DNA of 64,000 nt from Nocardia amamiensis NBRC 102102. GTDB lineage: Bacteria; Actinomycetota; Actinomycetes; Mycobacteriales; Mycobacteriaceae. The notes under the pieces are model-generated. The model did not search any database. It was not told the DNA's origin and saw only the letters and a program-made list of their open reading frames with translations. This document shows positions 44,481-53,000 of the stretch, in pieces. Position numbers and translations under genes: made by a program. Each line of letters begins with the position of its first letter. Positions within the stretch are counted from its first letter, which is position 1. The stretch spans positions 1 to 64,000 of the forward strand of contig NZ_BDBA01000029.1 in the NCBI RefSeq assembly GCF_001612745.1, written 5' to 3'.

Positions 44481-45278
44481 TCAGCCGAGTACGCGGCGGG
44501 TCTGCCGGGCCGAGGCGAGCAACTGCCCGTCCTGGTTCCAGATCGAGATGTCGTCCACCGACCAACCGCTCCCGGTCGAGGCGTTCGCGGCGCGCACCAG
44601 CACGGGCTGACCTCCGGCGGGCTCACGGTGCAGGTACATCGACTGCGCCACGGTCGGGACCGCGACGGGTGCGCGCAGGGTGGGGAACACGGCGGGCGGC
44701 AGCGCGTCGGCGAGGATGGCGAGCGTCGCCGCATTCGTCGGCAGTTCGGGCACCAGGCTGATCCACGCGCACATCATGCGTTCGTCCGCCCCGGTGAGCG
44801 GCAGCGGTCCCGCGCAGGGGCGAATGTCGAAATGAGCTCCTACCGGCACGATTTCCGGTGGGAGGTTGAACTTCGCACATGCTTCGGGGCGGGGTACCTC
44901 CGGTGCGGGCTCTCCTGCGTAATCATCGACGCCTGTCGACACCGTGCGTCCGAGCGTGATGGAAGCCGCGGCGATCGGACTGCCATCTTGGTCGGCTCGC
45001 ATCTCCAGGGCGGCGGTGCTGCGGCCGACCGTGTGCTCCCTCGCACGGAAAGTCAGCGCGCCTTCCGTGGGACGGCCGAGAAAACGCAGGTCTACCGCCC
45101 GCACCGGCAGCGGATCGGTAGCCGCTTCGTGCGCCGCTTCTATGAGCAACGCGGCGATCACGCCGCCGTGTGGTCCGGTCCAGCCGCGCCAGGTGCGGTC
45201 GACGCGCGCCTGCCACCCGTCGCCGGTCCGGGTCAGCGCGAATTCCTCGGCGAGCGTGCGCCCAGTGAGTTGCATCAT
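44481..45278 (-). CDS. Acyl-CoA thioesterase (hot-dog, TesB-like)
   Basis: 265 residues. Double hot-dog fold: GGVIAALLIEAAHEAATDPL in the first half, then GGQPVLVRAANASTGSGWSV and a substrate tunnel in the second. Two successive ATGs (45278, 45275) follow an in-frame ATG at 45290, so the start is uncertain; the palindrome at 45269 overlaps it. It probably hydrolyses acyl-CoA esters. Co-operonic with an MFS exporter and divergent from an HxlR gene. Confidence 0.87.
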   Translation of the reverse strand: MMQLTGRTLAEEFALTRTGDGWQARVDRTWRGWTGPHGGVIAALLIEAAHEAATDPLPVRAVDLRFLGRPTEGALTFRAREHTVGRSTAALEMRADQDGSPIAAASITLGRTVSTGVDDYAGEPAPEVPRPEACAKFNLPPEIVPVGAHFDIRPCAGPLPLTGADERMMCAWISLVPELPTNAATLAILADALPPAVFPTLRAPVAVPTVAQSMYLHREPAGGQPVLVRAANASTGSGWSVDDISIWNQDGQLLASARQTRRVLG

Positions 45279-45283
45279 GCAAC
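45269..45283. promoter_or_regulatory. Perfect 7-1-7 palindrome at the thioesterase start
   Basis: GTTGCAT-C-ATGCAAC, together with CATAG-N11-CTATG at 45288-45308, fills the gap between the divergent thioesterase and HxlR genes. Likely HxlR operators; inferred. Confidence 0.55.
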
Positions 45284-45332
45284 GAACCATAGGATAGTGA
45301 GTTCTATGAAGCAACTGACTATGCTGACGGGT

Positions 45333-45806
45333 ATGCGCAGGACGAGCTTCGAGGACATGAACTGCTCGCTGGCCCAGTGTCTCGAGGTGGTCGGGGAGTG
45401 GTGGACGCTGCTGATCGTGCGCGACGCGCTGTTCGGCGTGACGCGCTTCGACGACTTCCGCGCCCGCTTGGGTATCGCGCGCAATGTGCTGACCCAGCGG
45501 CTCGAGCATCTGGTCGATCACGATGTGCTGACCCGAGAGCCCTACCAGGACAACCCTGTTCGCTACGACTACCGCCTGACTCCGAAAGGGCGTTCGCTGT
45601 GGCTGGTGGTCACGGCCATGCGCCAATGGGGCGACGAATGGGCGGCCCCGGACGGTCCCCCCGTGCAGACACGGCACACCGGTTGCGGACACCTGGTAAC
45701 CATCGAGCCGGTGTGCTCCGAGTGCGGAGAGCGCGTCGGCACCCGAGACCTGCGCCCGGTCCTCGGACCGGGCGCCAAGGACCCGTCCCTCCTCCCGTCC
45801 GGCTGA
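45333..45806 (+). CDS. HxlR family regulator
   Basis: 157 residues. Textbook HxlR: CSLAQCLEVVGEWWTLLIVR, DALFGVTRFDDFRARLGIAR, NVLTQRLEHLVDHDVLTREP and RYDYRLTPKGRSLW. A CGHLVTIEPVCSECGERV tail adds Cys residues that may bind metal or sense redox state. The start could be ATG 45306 (166 residues), which lies inside the operator; 45333 matches the family start better. Confidence 0.9.
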   Translation: MRRTSFEDMNCSLAQCLEVVGEWWTLLIVRDALFGVTRFDDFRARLGIARNVLTQRLEHLVDHDVLTREPYQDNPVRYDYRLTPKGRSLWLVVTAMRQWGDEWAAPDGPPVQTRHTGCGHLVTIEPVCSECGERVGTRDLRPVLGPGAKDPSLLPSG

Positions 45807-45853
45807 TCGCTGCCCGCGCGGCACGGCGGGCGATCCGGCGTTAGGCTGCGGCG

Positions 45854-46267
45854 GTGGCGGACGGGCGAGTGCGGCAGTTGATCGACACGGTGGCGTGGGT
45901 GCGGATCGAGGGCGGACGGATCCTGTGCGCCAGACCGCGCGGCAAGGACGTCTTTTACATCCCCGGCGGCAAACGCGAGGGTGGCGAGACCGATATCCAG
46001 ACGCTGCTGCGCGAGATCGAAGAGGAGCTCACCGTCGCGCTGCTGCCGGAGACCGTGGCGCACGTGGGCACCTATGAAGCCGTGCACGGCCCTGCGGACG
46101 CCGCGGTGGTGCGGATGAGTTGCTACACCGCCGACTATCGCGGGACGCTCGCCGCAAGCAGCGAGATCGAGGAGGTCGCGTGGTTCGGCTACGCCGACCG
46201 CGCTCTTGTTCCGCCGGTCGACCAGTTGCTGTTCGACGATCTGGTGAACGTCGGTCTGCTGCGGTGA
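45854..46267 (+). CDS. NUDIX hydrolase
   Basis: 137 residues from GTG. The Nudix box GGKREGGETDIQTLLREIEE plus EL is complete for metal-dependent diphosphate hydrolysis (GX5EX7REUXEE). The open start, IDTVAWVRIEGGRILCARPR, is MutT-like. It may cleave an oxidised nucleotide or a nucleotide sugar. The next gene begins at its stop (GTGA) or 33 bp after it. Confidence 0.92.
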   Translation: MADGRVRQLIDTVAWVRIEGGRILCARPRGKDVFYIPGGKREGGETDIQTLLREIEEELTVALLPETVAHVGTYEAVHGPADAAVVRMSCYTADYRGTLAASSEIEEVAWFGYADRALVPPVDQLLFDDLVNVGLLR

Positions 46268-46299
46268 ATCGCGGGCCGAACAGCGCTACCGTCGGCGCT

Positions 46300-46797
46300 A
46301 TGGCGTGGCTTCGGGCACTTCTGCGGTATGCGGGATATGCGCTGTGGGCATTGCCGCTGGCGGGACGACGGATTCCGACCCGGTTGCGGGTGCCGCGGCG
46401 GATGCTGGGTGAATCCGTTCTACCGCACAAATTCTCGCTAGCCCGGTCGGTACTGCATTCGCTGCTCAGTGGCGGCGTCGGCCTGCTGGCCTGGTTCCTG
46501 GCATTTCTCGCGGTGATCGCCGCGATCCGGGGCATCTGCTATCCGCTTGTCGCGAGCGGCAACCTCGAAGGATCCTGGGGCGGGCCGACATTGGCCGGCG
46601 CCTGGGCGGTGCACGCCCTGCTCGGCGTCGGCCTGCTGCCGGTGTGGCTGCTGGTCCTGGCTGGGCTCGGCGCGTTCCAAGTGCGCCTGACCCGCGGCCT
46701 GCTCGGCCGGAACGGGCCGTGGTGGCCCGCTCCGATCGCGGTGGCATTGGCCGCGGGAGGTGCGCTGCTGTTCTTCGCCTGGCTGCGCCAAGTGTGA
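46300..46797 (+). CDS. Hypothetical three-helix membrane protein
   Basis: 165 residues from ATG (177 if the overlapping GTG at 46264 is used). Basic N-terminus then three hydrophobic segments: GGVGLLAWFLAFLAVIAAIR, HALLGVGLLPVWLLVLAGLG and APIAVALAAGGALLFFAWL. No domain recognised. It may be translationally coupled to the NUDIX gene. Confidence 0.75.
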   Translation: MAWLRALLRYAGYALWALPLAGRRIPTRLRVPRRMLGESVLPHKFSLARSVLHSLLSGGVGLLAWFLAFLAVIAAIRGICYPLVASGNLEGSWGGPTLAGAWAVHALLGVGLLPVWLLVLAGLGAFQVRLTRGLLGRNGPWWPAPIAVALAAGGALLFFAWLRQV

Positions 46798-46848
46798 GCG
46801 TTCACGCGCAGGAATCCTCTGGCAGCAGAAGTTGCAGGAGCGGTCTAC

Positions 46849-47478
46849 TCAGGTGGTGGCATGCGCGCGCTGCGCGCGTTGGATCAGATGCTCGACGAGA
46901 GTGAGCAGCACGGTCTTGCAGGAGTTGCGGTCGCGGGCGTCGCACAGCATGACCGGGGTGACCGCGTCGAGGTCGAGCGCGTCGCGCACCTCATCGATCG
47001 TGTAGTGCGGCGCCCCGTCGAAGCAGTTGACCCCGACCATGAACGGCAGGCCGCGGCGTTCGAAGAAGTCCACGGCGGCGAAGGAATTGCCCAGCCTGCG
47101 GGTGTCCGCGAGCACCACGGCGCCGAGCGCGCCCCGCGCGAGTTCGTCCCACAGGAACCAGAAGCGGTCCTGGCCGGGGGTGCCGAACAAGTAGAGCACC
47201 AGGTTGCGGTCGATGGTGAGCCTGCCGAAGTCCAGCGCGACCGTGGTCGTGGACTTCTGCTCGACGCCGGAGAGGTCGTCGATGCCGGTGCTCATCTCGG
47301 TGATCAGCTCTTCGGTGCGCAGGGGCGCACATTCGCTGATCGCCGAGACCATGGTGGTCTTGCCCACGCCGAACCCGCCGGCGACGAGAATCTTGACCGA
47401 GGCGGCCAGCTGCGGCGTGCCGCTCGGGTCAAATTTTACGGATTCCATCCAGTACCGCTCGCAATATCTTGAGGTCAT
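46849..47478 (-). CDS. cvnD: Conservon GTPase CvnD
   Basis: 209 residues. Ras-like small GTPase of conservons: P-loop GGFGVGKTTM near 34-43, switch II-like LFGTPGQDRF, and the base-recognition region VNCFDG. The start at 47478 has GGAGG 9 bases upstream inside cvnC; 47448 is an alternative. It overlaps cvnC by 50 bp. It is expected to associate with the sensor-like CvnA at the membrane in a G-protein-coupled-like signalling unit. Confidence 0.93.
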   Translation of the reverse strand: MTSRYCERYWMESVKFDPSGTPQLAASVKILVAGGFGVGKTTMVSAISECAPLRTEELITEMSTGIDDLSGVEQKSTTTVALDFGRLTIDRNLVLYLFGTPGQDRFWFLWDELARGALGAVVLADTRRLGNSFAAVDFFERRGLPFMVGVNCFDGAPHYTIDEVRDALDLDAVTPVMLCDARDRNSCKTVLLTLVEHLIQRAQRAHATT

Positions 47479-47803
47479 CGGGGCCGGCCTCCGTCGGAAC
47501 GGGGGCGCGGAAGATCAATTGCCCATCGCCGATCAGATCACCGACGAGGATCTTGGTCACCGCGAGCGGCAACCGCAACTGTGCGGACACTTCGGCAACG
47601 GTCTGTGAAACCCGGCATAGCCGAAGAATATCCAGATACTCCGGTTCGAAACGTCGCTGGGCGGGCGCTGAGTGGTCGACGACCACGGACGTGAGCATGT
47701 CCAGTTCGGGTCCGGAGTTGGCGGTACGTCCCCGCGTGAGCGCATAGGGACGAACCAGCGGACCTGCCGCTTCGTCGAACCAGGGCTCACGCGGGTTGGT
47801 CAT
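47429..47803 (-). CDS. cvnC: Conservon DUF742 protein CvnC
   Basis: 124 residues. DUF742 wording is clear: GPLVRPYALTRGRT, LDILRLCRVSQTVAEVSAQL, LPLAVTKILVGDLIGDGQL. It contains a winged-helix-like fold and links the LC7 protein to the GTPase. It overlaps cvnB by 4 bp and cvnD by 50 bp, indicating translational coupling. Confidence 0.95.
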   Translation of the reverse strand: MTNPREPWFDEAAGPLVRPYALTRGRTANSGPELDMLTSVVVDHSAPAQRRFEPEYLDILRLCRVSQTVAEVSAQLRLPLAVTKILVGDLIGDGQLIFRAPVPTEAGPDDLKILRAVLDGIRKI

Positions 47804-48225
47804 GGCAGGTTGGGCTCGACCTGTCCGACGAGGTCCTGCCGCGGTGTGGTGGATAGGTAGCTGCCGACGCGCTGGACGGTCAAGTTCATCTCGTAGGCGA
47901 CCATGCCGAGGTTCGCCGACTCGGTCGCTTGCAAAGCCAGGCACGCGTTGTCGCCCGCGGAGGTGACGAACAGCACCGCGCGGTCGAGTTCGATGACGGC
48001 CTGGCGGACGCCGCCGCCGTCGAACCGGTTGCCCGCGCTGCGGGCCAGCCCGTAGAGCGCCGAGGACATCGCGCCGAAGTGTTCGGCGTCCTCGCGGCTC
48101 ATGCCGCCGGAGCGGCCCAGTAGTAGACCATCGGTGGACAGCACCACCGCGTGGCGCACGCCCGCCAGCCGGTCGACGAGATCATCCAGCAGCCAATTGA
48201 GATCACCTGCGGCAGAAACGGACAC
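47800..48225 (-). CDS. cvnB: Conservon roadblock/LC7 protein CvnB
   Basis: 141 residues. Roadblock/LC7 fold (LNWLLDDLVDRLAGVRHAVV, LSTDGLLLGRSGGMSREDAE). Such proteins act as regulators of the small GTPase. Starts 2 bp after the cvnA stop, with ATGA overlap to cvnC. Confidence 0.95.
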   Translation of the reverse strand: MSVSAAGDLNWLLDDLVDRLAGVRHAVVLSTDGLLLGRSGGMSREDAEHFGAMSSALYGLARSAGNRFDGGGVRQAVIELDRAVLFVTSAGDNACLALQATESANLGMVAYEMNLTVQRVGSYLSTTPRQDLVGQVEPNLP

Positions 48226-48227
48226 CC

Positions 48228-50561
48228 CTAGCCTTCCTGTTCATCCGAAATGACGGCGCGACGGCCCTGCCGCGTCCCGTTCTCGATGGCGGACATCAGA
48301 TCGCGGGCCTGTTCGGCGGAGCGTGCGGGCTGCGCGGACGCGGCCAGCTCCTGGACCGGTTGCGCCAGTTGCGGTGCGAGATTGGTCTGTCGATTTCGCC
48401 GGGGCAGCGCGGGGCGGCCGTCCGGGCCGGGCTCGGACGGCGCCTCGGTGAACGGCCGTGGTCCGTAGCGCGACGGACTCGCCGGTGCGCTGGTCGCCAC
48501 CGGCGATGCGCCGGTCGGCGTGGGATCCGCCGCACCCGTTGGCGCGGCGCCGTTGTGCTTACCCGGATCGGTGAGCTCCGCCGGTGTCGGCGGCGCGTCG
48601 GTCTCGCCGGTGATGAGCGCGGTCGGAATGATCACGATCGCCTTGATCCCGCCGTAGTCGGAATCCGATAGCCGCACCGCGATGCCATGACGCGCGGCCA
48701 GCTGGGCGACCACGAACAACCCCAGCCGCGAGTCGGCAGACAAGGCGGCCACCCCGAAGTCGGGTGGGTTGCGCAGCATCTCGTTCGTCTTGACGACCTC
48801 GGCCTCGGACATGCCCATGCCCTGGTCGGCGATCTCGACCACCACGCCCTTGCCGACTACGTTGCCGGTCACTTCGACACGCGATTGCGGCGGGGAGAAC
48901 GAGGTGGCGTTGTCCACCAGTTCGGCGAGCAGGTGGATGAGGTCGGCGACCACGGCGCCGAGCACCTGAGTCTCCGGCAGCCGGGTCACCCGGACTCTGG
49001 CGTAGTCGAGAGTCTCGCCGACCGCGCTGCGCACCACGTCCCTCAGCGGAACGGGGTTGCGCCACTGCCTGCCCGGCTTGCCGCCGCCGAGAATGGTGAG
49101 ATTTTCCGCGTTGCGCCGCCCCCGGGTGGCCAGATGGTCGAGGCGGAAGAGCGTGTCGAGCAGGGCAGGGTCTTCCTGCCGCTGTTCGGCCTCGTCGAGG
49201 ATCTCCAGCTGCCGGTGCACCACGATCTGGCTGCGGTGCGCGATGTTCAGGAACACCGCCTTCACACCCTCGCGGGTGCGGGCTTCGGCGACCGCGGCGC
49301 CAACGGCCGCGGAGTGTGCGTGCTGGAACGCCTTGGCGACCTGGCCGATCTCGTCATGTCCGTAGTCCAGGTCGGGGGATTCGGCTGCGGGATCGACGGT
49401 TTCGCCGTCGCGCAGTCTGCGCATCATGTCCGGCAGTCGCTCGTCGGCCAGCGCGAGTGTCTCGCCGCGCAGCCGCTTCAGCCGGCGGATGACGCGGTTG
49501 GCGATGACCACCGCGACGAGAAACGCCAGCCCGCTCACCAAGAGCACGCCGCCGCCCGCGACGGCGGATCTGGTCGCCGCGGCAGCCGCCTTGTCCTCGG
49601 CGAGTTTCTGCGAGGCCCGGTTGTGCCCGGTCCAGGCGTCGACGAGGCCGCGGCTGACTTCGGCTGCGGCACTCTGCCATTCCTGCGTATTCAACGGCAA
49701 CGGGGCCGGGCCCGCAGGACGCGCGCCGGTACCGGACGTGCTCGGGCTGGCCGAACCGGTCGGGGCCGGGGCGGGCGCCATGGCGCGCTGGGCGATGGCG
49801 TTCTCCATCGCGGTCAGCTGCTGCCAGGCCGTCCCCGCGGTCAGCGCTTGGAGATGCCGCTGCTCCGCGCCCTCGAGTTCGGCGCTGAGCGCAGCGATCT
49901 CGGTGTGGTAGAAGCCGATCTGCCGGAGGTATTCCTCCACGGGGATGACCGGGGGGTTGGTGGGGTCGCTGAATATCGCCCCGAGCGCGTTGCTGCGCGC
50001 CATCGCCTCAGTGGCGTTGAACAACCGCATGCCGGTGGCGATTCGCAGGGCGATCTCGCTGTCCGGTGCGGTCTGCTCGGCGACTTTGGTGCCCACCGAG
50101 ATGACGTCGAGCAGCCTGTTGAAGAACAGGTAGGCGTCCGCGGGCGGCAGCGCGGCCGCGTCGACCCCGGAACGCACCGCCGTCATGTGCTGCAGGAGCG
50201 TGGTGAAGCCGGCGACGTTGTCGCCCAGCTTCGAGTCGTCGACCTCGCGGATGCCCTCGCCGGCCGCGACGAGACCACGCAGGGCCGCGTCCAAGCGCGT
50301 CCGCGCGGGGCCGAGGGCGGGTGCGGCGGTGCCGTCGCCGGAGAGCTGGGCGAGCGTGAGGTGGCGTTCCAGTTGGACCGCTTCCATCATTTCCCTGGTC
50401 GAGGGGATGGCCTTCTGGTTCTCCGCGGCCCAGTCCTTCGCCTTCGTTCCCTCGGCCACCAGATAGCTCGCAGCGCCCACGCCGACGACAAGCAGAGTCA
50501 GGCTCGGGATGAGCGCGATCGCCAGAATCCGGGTCCGGACCCCGAGCCTCGCTCTGAACAT
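48228..50561 (-). CDS. cvnA: Conservon sensor histidine-kinase-like protein CvnA
   Basis: 777 residues from ATG (MFRARLGVRTRIL); GTGs slightly upstream are possible. Two membrane helices (ILAIALIPSLTLLVVGVGAA, and VAGGGVLLVSGLAFLVAVVI) flank an extracellular nitrate/TCST-like sensor domain of about 330 residues. HAMP and coiled-coil segments lead to a GHKL ATPase (N-box AELVDNATSFSP, ADQGMGM). The phospho-accepting region reads NIAHRSQIVVHRQL, so autophosphorylation is possible. The C-terminus is a disordered Pro/Ala tail. Confidence 0.93.
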   Translation of the reverse strand: MFRARLGVRTRILAIALIPSLTLLVVGVGAASYLVAEGTKAKDWAAENQKAIPSTREMMEAVQLERHLTLAQLSGDGTAAPALGPARTRLDAALRGLVAAGEGIREVDDSKLGDNVAGFTTLLQHMTAVRSGVDAAALPPADAYLFFNRLLDVISVGTKVAEQTAPDSEIALRIATGMRLFNATEAMARSNALGAIFSDPTNPPVIPVEEYLRQIGFYHTEIAALSAELEGAEQRHLQALTAGTAWQQLTAMENAIAQRAMAPAPAPTGSASPSTSGTGARPAGPAPLPLNTQEWQSAAAEVSRGLVDAWTGHNRASQKLAEDKAAAAATRSAVAGGGVLLVSGLAFLVAVVIANRVIRRLKRLRGETLALADERLPDMMRRLRDGETVDPAAESPDLDYGHDEIGQVAKAFQHAHSAAVGAAVAEARTREGVKAVFLNIAHRSQIVVHRQLEILDEAEQRQEDPALLDTLFRLDHLATRGRRNAENLTILGGGKPGRQWRNPVPLRDVVRSAVGETLDYARVRVTRLPETQVLGAVVADLIHLLAELVDNATSFSPPQSRVEVTGNVVGKGVVVEIADQGMGMSEAEVVKTNEMLRNPPDFGVAALSADSRLGLFVVAQLAARHGIAVRLSDSDYGGIKAIVIIPTALITGETDAPPTPAELTDPGKHNGAAPTGAADPTPTGASPVATSAPASPSRYGPRPFTEAPSEPGPDGRPALPRRNRQTNLAPQLAQPVQELAASAQPARSAEQARDLMSAIENGTRQGRRAVISDEQEG

Positions 50562-50830
50562 CGGCACAACGTAATTCACGAACCCGGTAAACCGAGCCTC
50601 CTGTCCCGATGAGCGAGACTCGATTTGACCGAGGCCGGTCCGCTGTGGTTCTTGCCGATGAAAATTATTGCCTCCGTGCATAACTGGAGAGGATGGTAGT
50701 GGACCTGTGGCTGCGTGTCGCCGCAGCCACGGTGGCCGATACGGAAGCGGCGGGTCCGGCGACTTCATGGCGGCGGGTGCGCGGCGTAGATTGTGTGTAT
50801 CCCGGAGTTACTCACAAGTAGGAGGCGACG

Positions 50831-52384
50831 ATGCCCGCCCCGAAAGCCGACGTATTCGACCGCCTGAGCGCGCTGGCCGCGATCGAGGCGTCCACCGAAC
50901 GGCAGCACAAGACGATCGCTGAGACGTTTACCGGCAACCCGCTCGGCAGCGTGCCGGTGGGCGCCGCGTCCGATGTCACGGCCGCATTCGACAAGGCCCG
51001 CGTGGCGCAGGAGCGCTGGGCGGCGCGGCCGGTGGCCGAACGCGCCGCGGTGCTGGAGCGCTACCGCGCACTGGTCGTTCGGCACCGCGAGTTCCTGATG
51101 GACGTGGTCCAGGCCGAGACGGGCAAAGCGCGCTGGGCGGCCCAGGAAGAAATCATCGGCCTGATGTTCGCGGCCCGCTACTTCGCCAAGGTCGCACCCC
51201 GCTTGCTGGGCGCCCACCGGGTGTCGGGCGCCTTCCCGGTGCTCAACCGCGCGTCCGTTCGTTCCCTGCCCAAGGGCGTGGTCGGCGTCATCGCGCCGTG
51301 GAACTACCCCCTGCTGCTCTCGATCGGCGATTCCATTCCGGCGCTCATCGCGGGCAACGCCGTGGTGGTCAAACCCGACAGCCAGACCCCGTTCTCCACA
51401 CTGGCCGGCGCGGAATTGCTCTACCAGGCGGGTCTGCCGCGCGAGCTGCTCGCGGTCGTGCCCGGCCCGGGCGCCGTGGTCGGCACCGCGATCGTCGACG
51501 CCTGCGACTACCTGATGTTCACCGGTTCCTCGCAAACCGGCCGCCACCTGGCCGAGCAGTGCGGCCGCAGGCTGATCGGCTTCTCCGCCGAACTCGGCGG
51601 CAAGAATCCGATGATCGTCGCCAAGGGCGCCGACCTGGACAAGGCCGCCACGGCCGCCGTGCGCGCGTGCTTCTCCAATGCCGGACAGCTCTGCATCTCC
51701 ATCGAGCGGCTCTACGTCGAGCGGGACGTCGCGGAGGCGTTCACCGAGAAATTCGTCGCCGCGGTGAACGCCGCGAAACTCGGTGCGGCCTACGACTATT
51801 CGACCGACATCGGCAGCCTCATCTCCGAAGCGCAGGTGGAGACGGTGTCCAAGCACGTCGCGGACGCCACCGCCAAGGGAGCGAAGGTGCTGACCGGCGG
51901 CAACGCCCGCCCGGATCTGGGTCCGCTGTTCTTCGAGCCGACGGTGCTGGCCGAGGTGACCGACGAGATGGAGTGCGGCCGGAACGAGACTTTCGGGCCG
52001 CTGGTATCGATCTATCCCGTCGACAGCGTCGACGAGGCTGTGCGGCTGGCCAATGACACCGAGTACGGCCTCAATGCCTCGGTCTGGGCGGCGAGCAAGT
52101 CCGAGGGTGAGCGCATCGCGGCGCGGTTGCACGCGGGCACCGTGTGCGTGGACGAAGGCTACGCACCGGCCTGGGGCACCACCGCGGCTCCGATGGGCGG
52201 CATGGGCATCTCCGGTGTCGGCCGCCGCCATGGCCCCGATGGCCTGCTGAAGTTCACCGAACCGCAGTCCATCGTGGTGACCAGGTTCCTGAATCTCGAT
52301 GCGCCGAAGCTCTTCCCGAACCGCATGTGGCAGCCGTTCCTGATGATCATCGCCCGCATCCTGCGCTACCTGCCCGGACGCTGA
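50831..52384 (+). CDS. gabD2: Succinate-semialdehyde dehydrogenase (GabD2-like)
   Basis: 517 residues. NAD(P)-binding and catalysis motifs of the aldehyde dehydrogenase superfamily: VIAPWNYPLLL, FTGSSQTGRHL, ELGGKNP with E254 and NAGQLCIS with the nucleophile C288. Overall layout and the KFTEPQSIVV end fit GabD2, which converts succinic semialdehyde to succinate. Starts 62 bp after the promoter region shared with cvnA. Its end faces DUF779 across a terminator. Confidence 0.9.
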   Translation: MPAPKADVFDRLSALAAIEASTERQHKTIAETFTGNPLGSVPVGAASDVTAAFDKARVAQERWAARPVAERAAVLERYRALVVRHREFLMDVVQAETGKARWAAQEEIIGLMFAARYFAKVAPRLLGAHRVSGAFPVLNRASVRSLPKGVVGVIAPWNYPLLLSIGDSIPALIAGNAVVVKPDSQTPFSTLAGAELLYQAGLPRELLAVVPGPGAVVGTAIVDACDYLMFTGSSQTGRHLAEQCGRRLIGFSAELGGKNPMIVAKGADLDKAATAAVRACFSNAGQLCISIERLYVERDVAEAFTEKFVAAVNAAKLGAAYDYSTDIGSLISEAQVETVSKHVADATAKGAKVLTGGNARPDLGPLFFEPTVLAEVTDEMECGRNETFGPLVSIYPVDSVDEAVRLANDTEYGLNASVWAASKSEGERIAARLHAGTVCVDEGYAPAWGTTAAPMGGMGISGVGRRHGPDGLLKFTEPQSIVVTRFLNLDAPKLFPNRMWQPFLMIIARILRYLPGR

Positions 52385-52391
52385 CGCACGA

Positions 52392-52427
52392 TGTCCGCCC
52401 GGGTGGTCGTGCCCACCCGGGCGGACA
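52392..52427. terminator. Bidirectional hairpin terminator
   Basis: A 15-bp perfect stem (TGTCCGCCCGGGTGG / CCACCCGGGCGGACA) with a 6-base loop between convergent stops of gabD2 and the DUF779 gene. Confidence 0.85.
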
Positions 52428-52450
52428 CCCCGCCGGCTCGCTGACGCAGC

Positions 52451-52936
52451 TCAAGCCAACCGGTCGGCTCCGGTGCGCGGCGGCCCGCCGTCCGCCAGCG
52501 CTGCTGCTTCCTCGTCGGTGAGCAGCCGTGTCCTGATGACGAAGTGGGCGTCCTCGGGCGGGCAGCCGCCGGGTCCGTCGACCACGTCCAGGGTCAGATG
52601 GGTGTGCTTCCAGCGTTCGTATTGCTCTGCGCCCACCCAGAATTCGGTGTGCCACGGCAGGTTGCCCACCAGCACGTCCGCGCCGCCGATCCGAGCCTGG
52701 CGGATGGGCAGGCACCTCGGCGAGTTCCCGTCGCGGTATCCGCCGGACTGGTGGAACAGCACCGCGCCGTGCTGTTCGATCATGCGGCGCAACACGATCC
52801 TGGCCCGATCGGTGATATCCACCCGGCGGACTCGCCGCGCCAGCGCCGCGCCGTCCGTCGGGCGGCGATGGCGTGGGCGTAGGGGGTCGGATAGCCGACG
52901 CTGCCGTAGGCCCGTCCCCGCTCTGGTGTAGGTCAT
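52451..52936 (-). CDS. DUF779 protein
   Basis: 161 residues. Recognised from VLFHQSGGYRDGNSPRCLPI, VGNLPWHTEFWVGAEQYERW and the EDAHFVIRTR end. The N-terminal 35 residues are extra and Arg-rich. DUF779 genes usually sit beside acetaldehyde/alcohol dehydrogenases and act as suspected accessory factors; here the dehydrogenase lies convergent. The family's second conserved Cys (SGGCCDG-type) is Tyr here. Confidence 0.85.
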   Translation of the reverse strand: MTYTRAGTGLRQRRLSDPLRPRHRRPTDGAALARRVRRVDITDRARIVLRRMIEQHGAVLFHQSGGYRDGNSPRCLPIRQARIGGADVLVGNLPWHTEFWVGAEQYERWKHTHLTLDVVDGPGGCPPEDAHFVIRTRLLTDEEAAALADGGPPRTGADRLA

Positions 52937-53000
52937 GATTCCTCGCAGATCTCTCGGATCGGGCCCACTATGGTCGGCCGAGGTTGGCGCGAGGTTGGTG

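Noticed and set aside
48687..50612. A 641-codon plus-strand open frame opposite cvnA
   Set aside because: It is the antisense shadow of a high-GC gene; the minus strand has complete sensor/HAMP/ATPase motifs.
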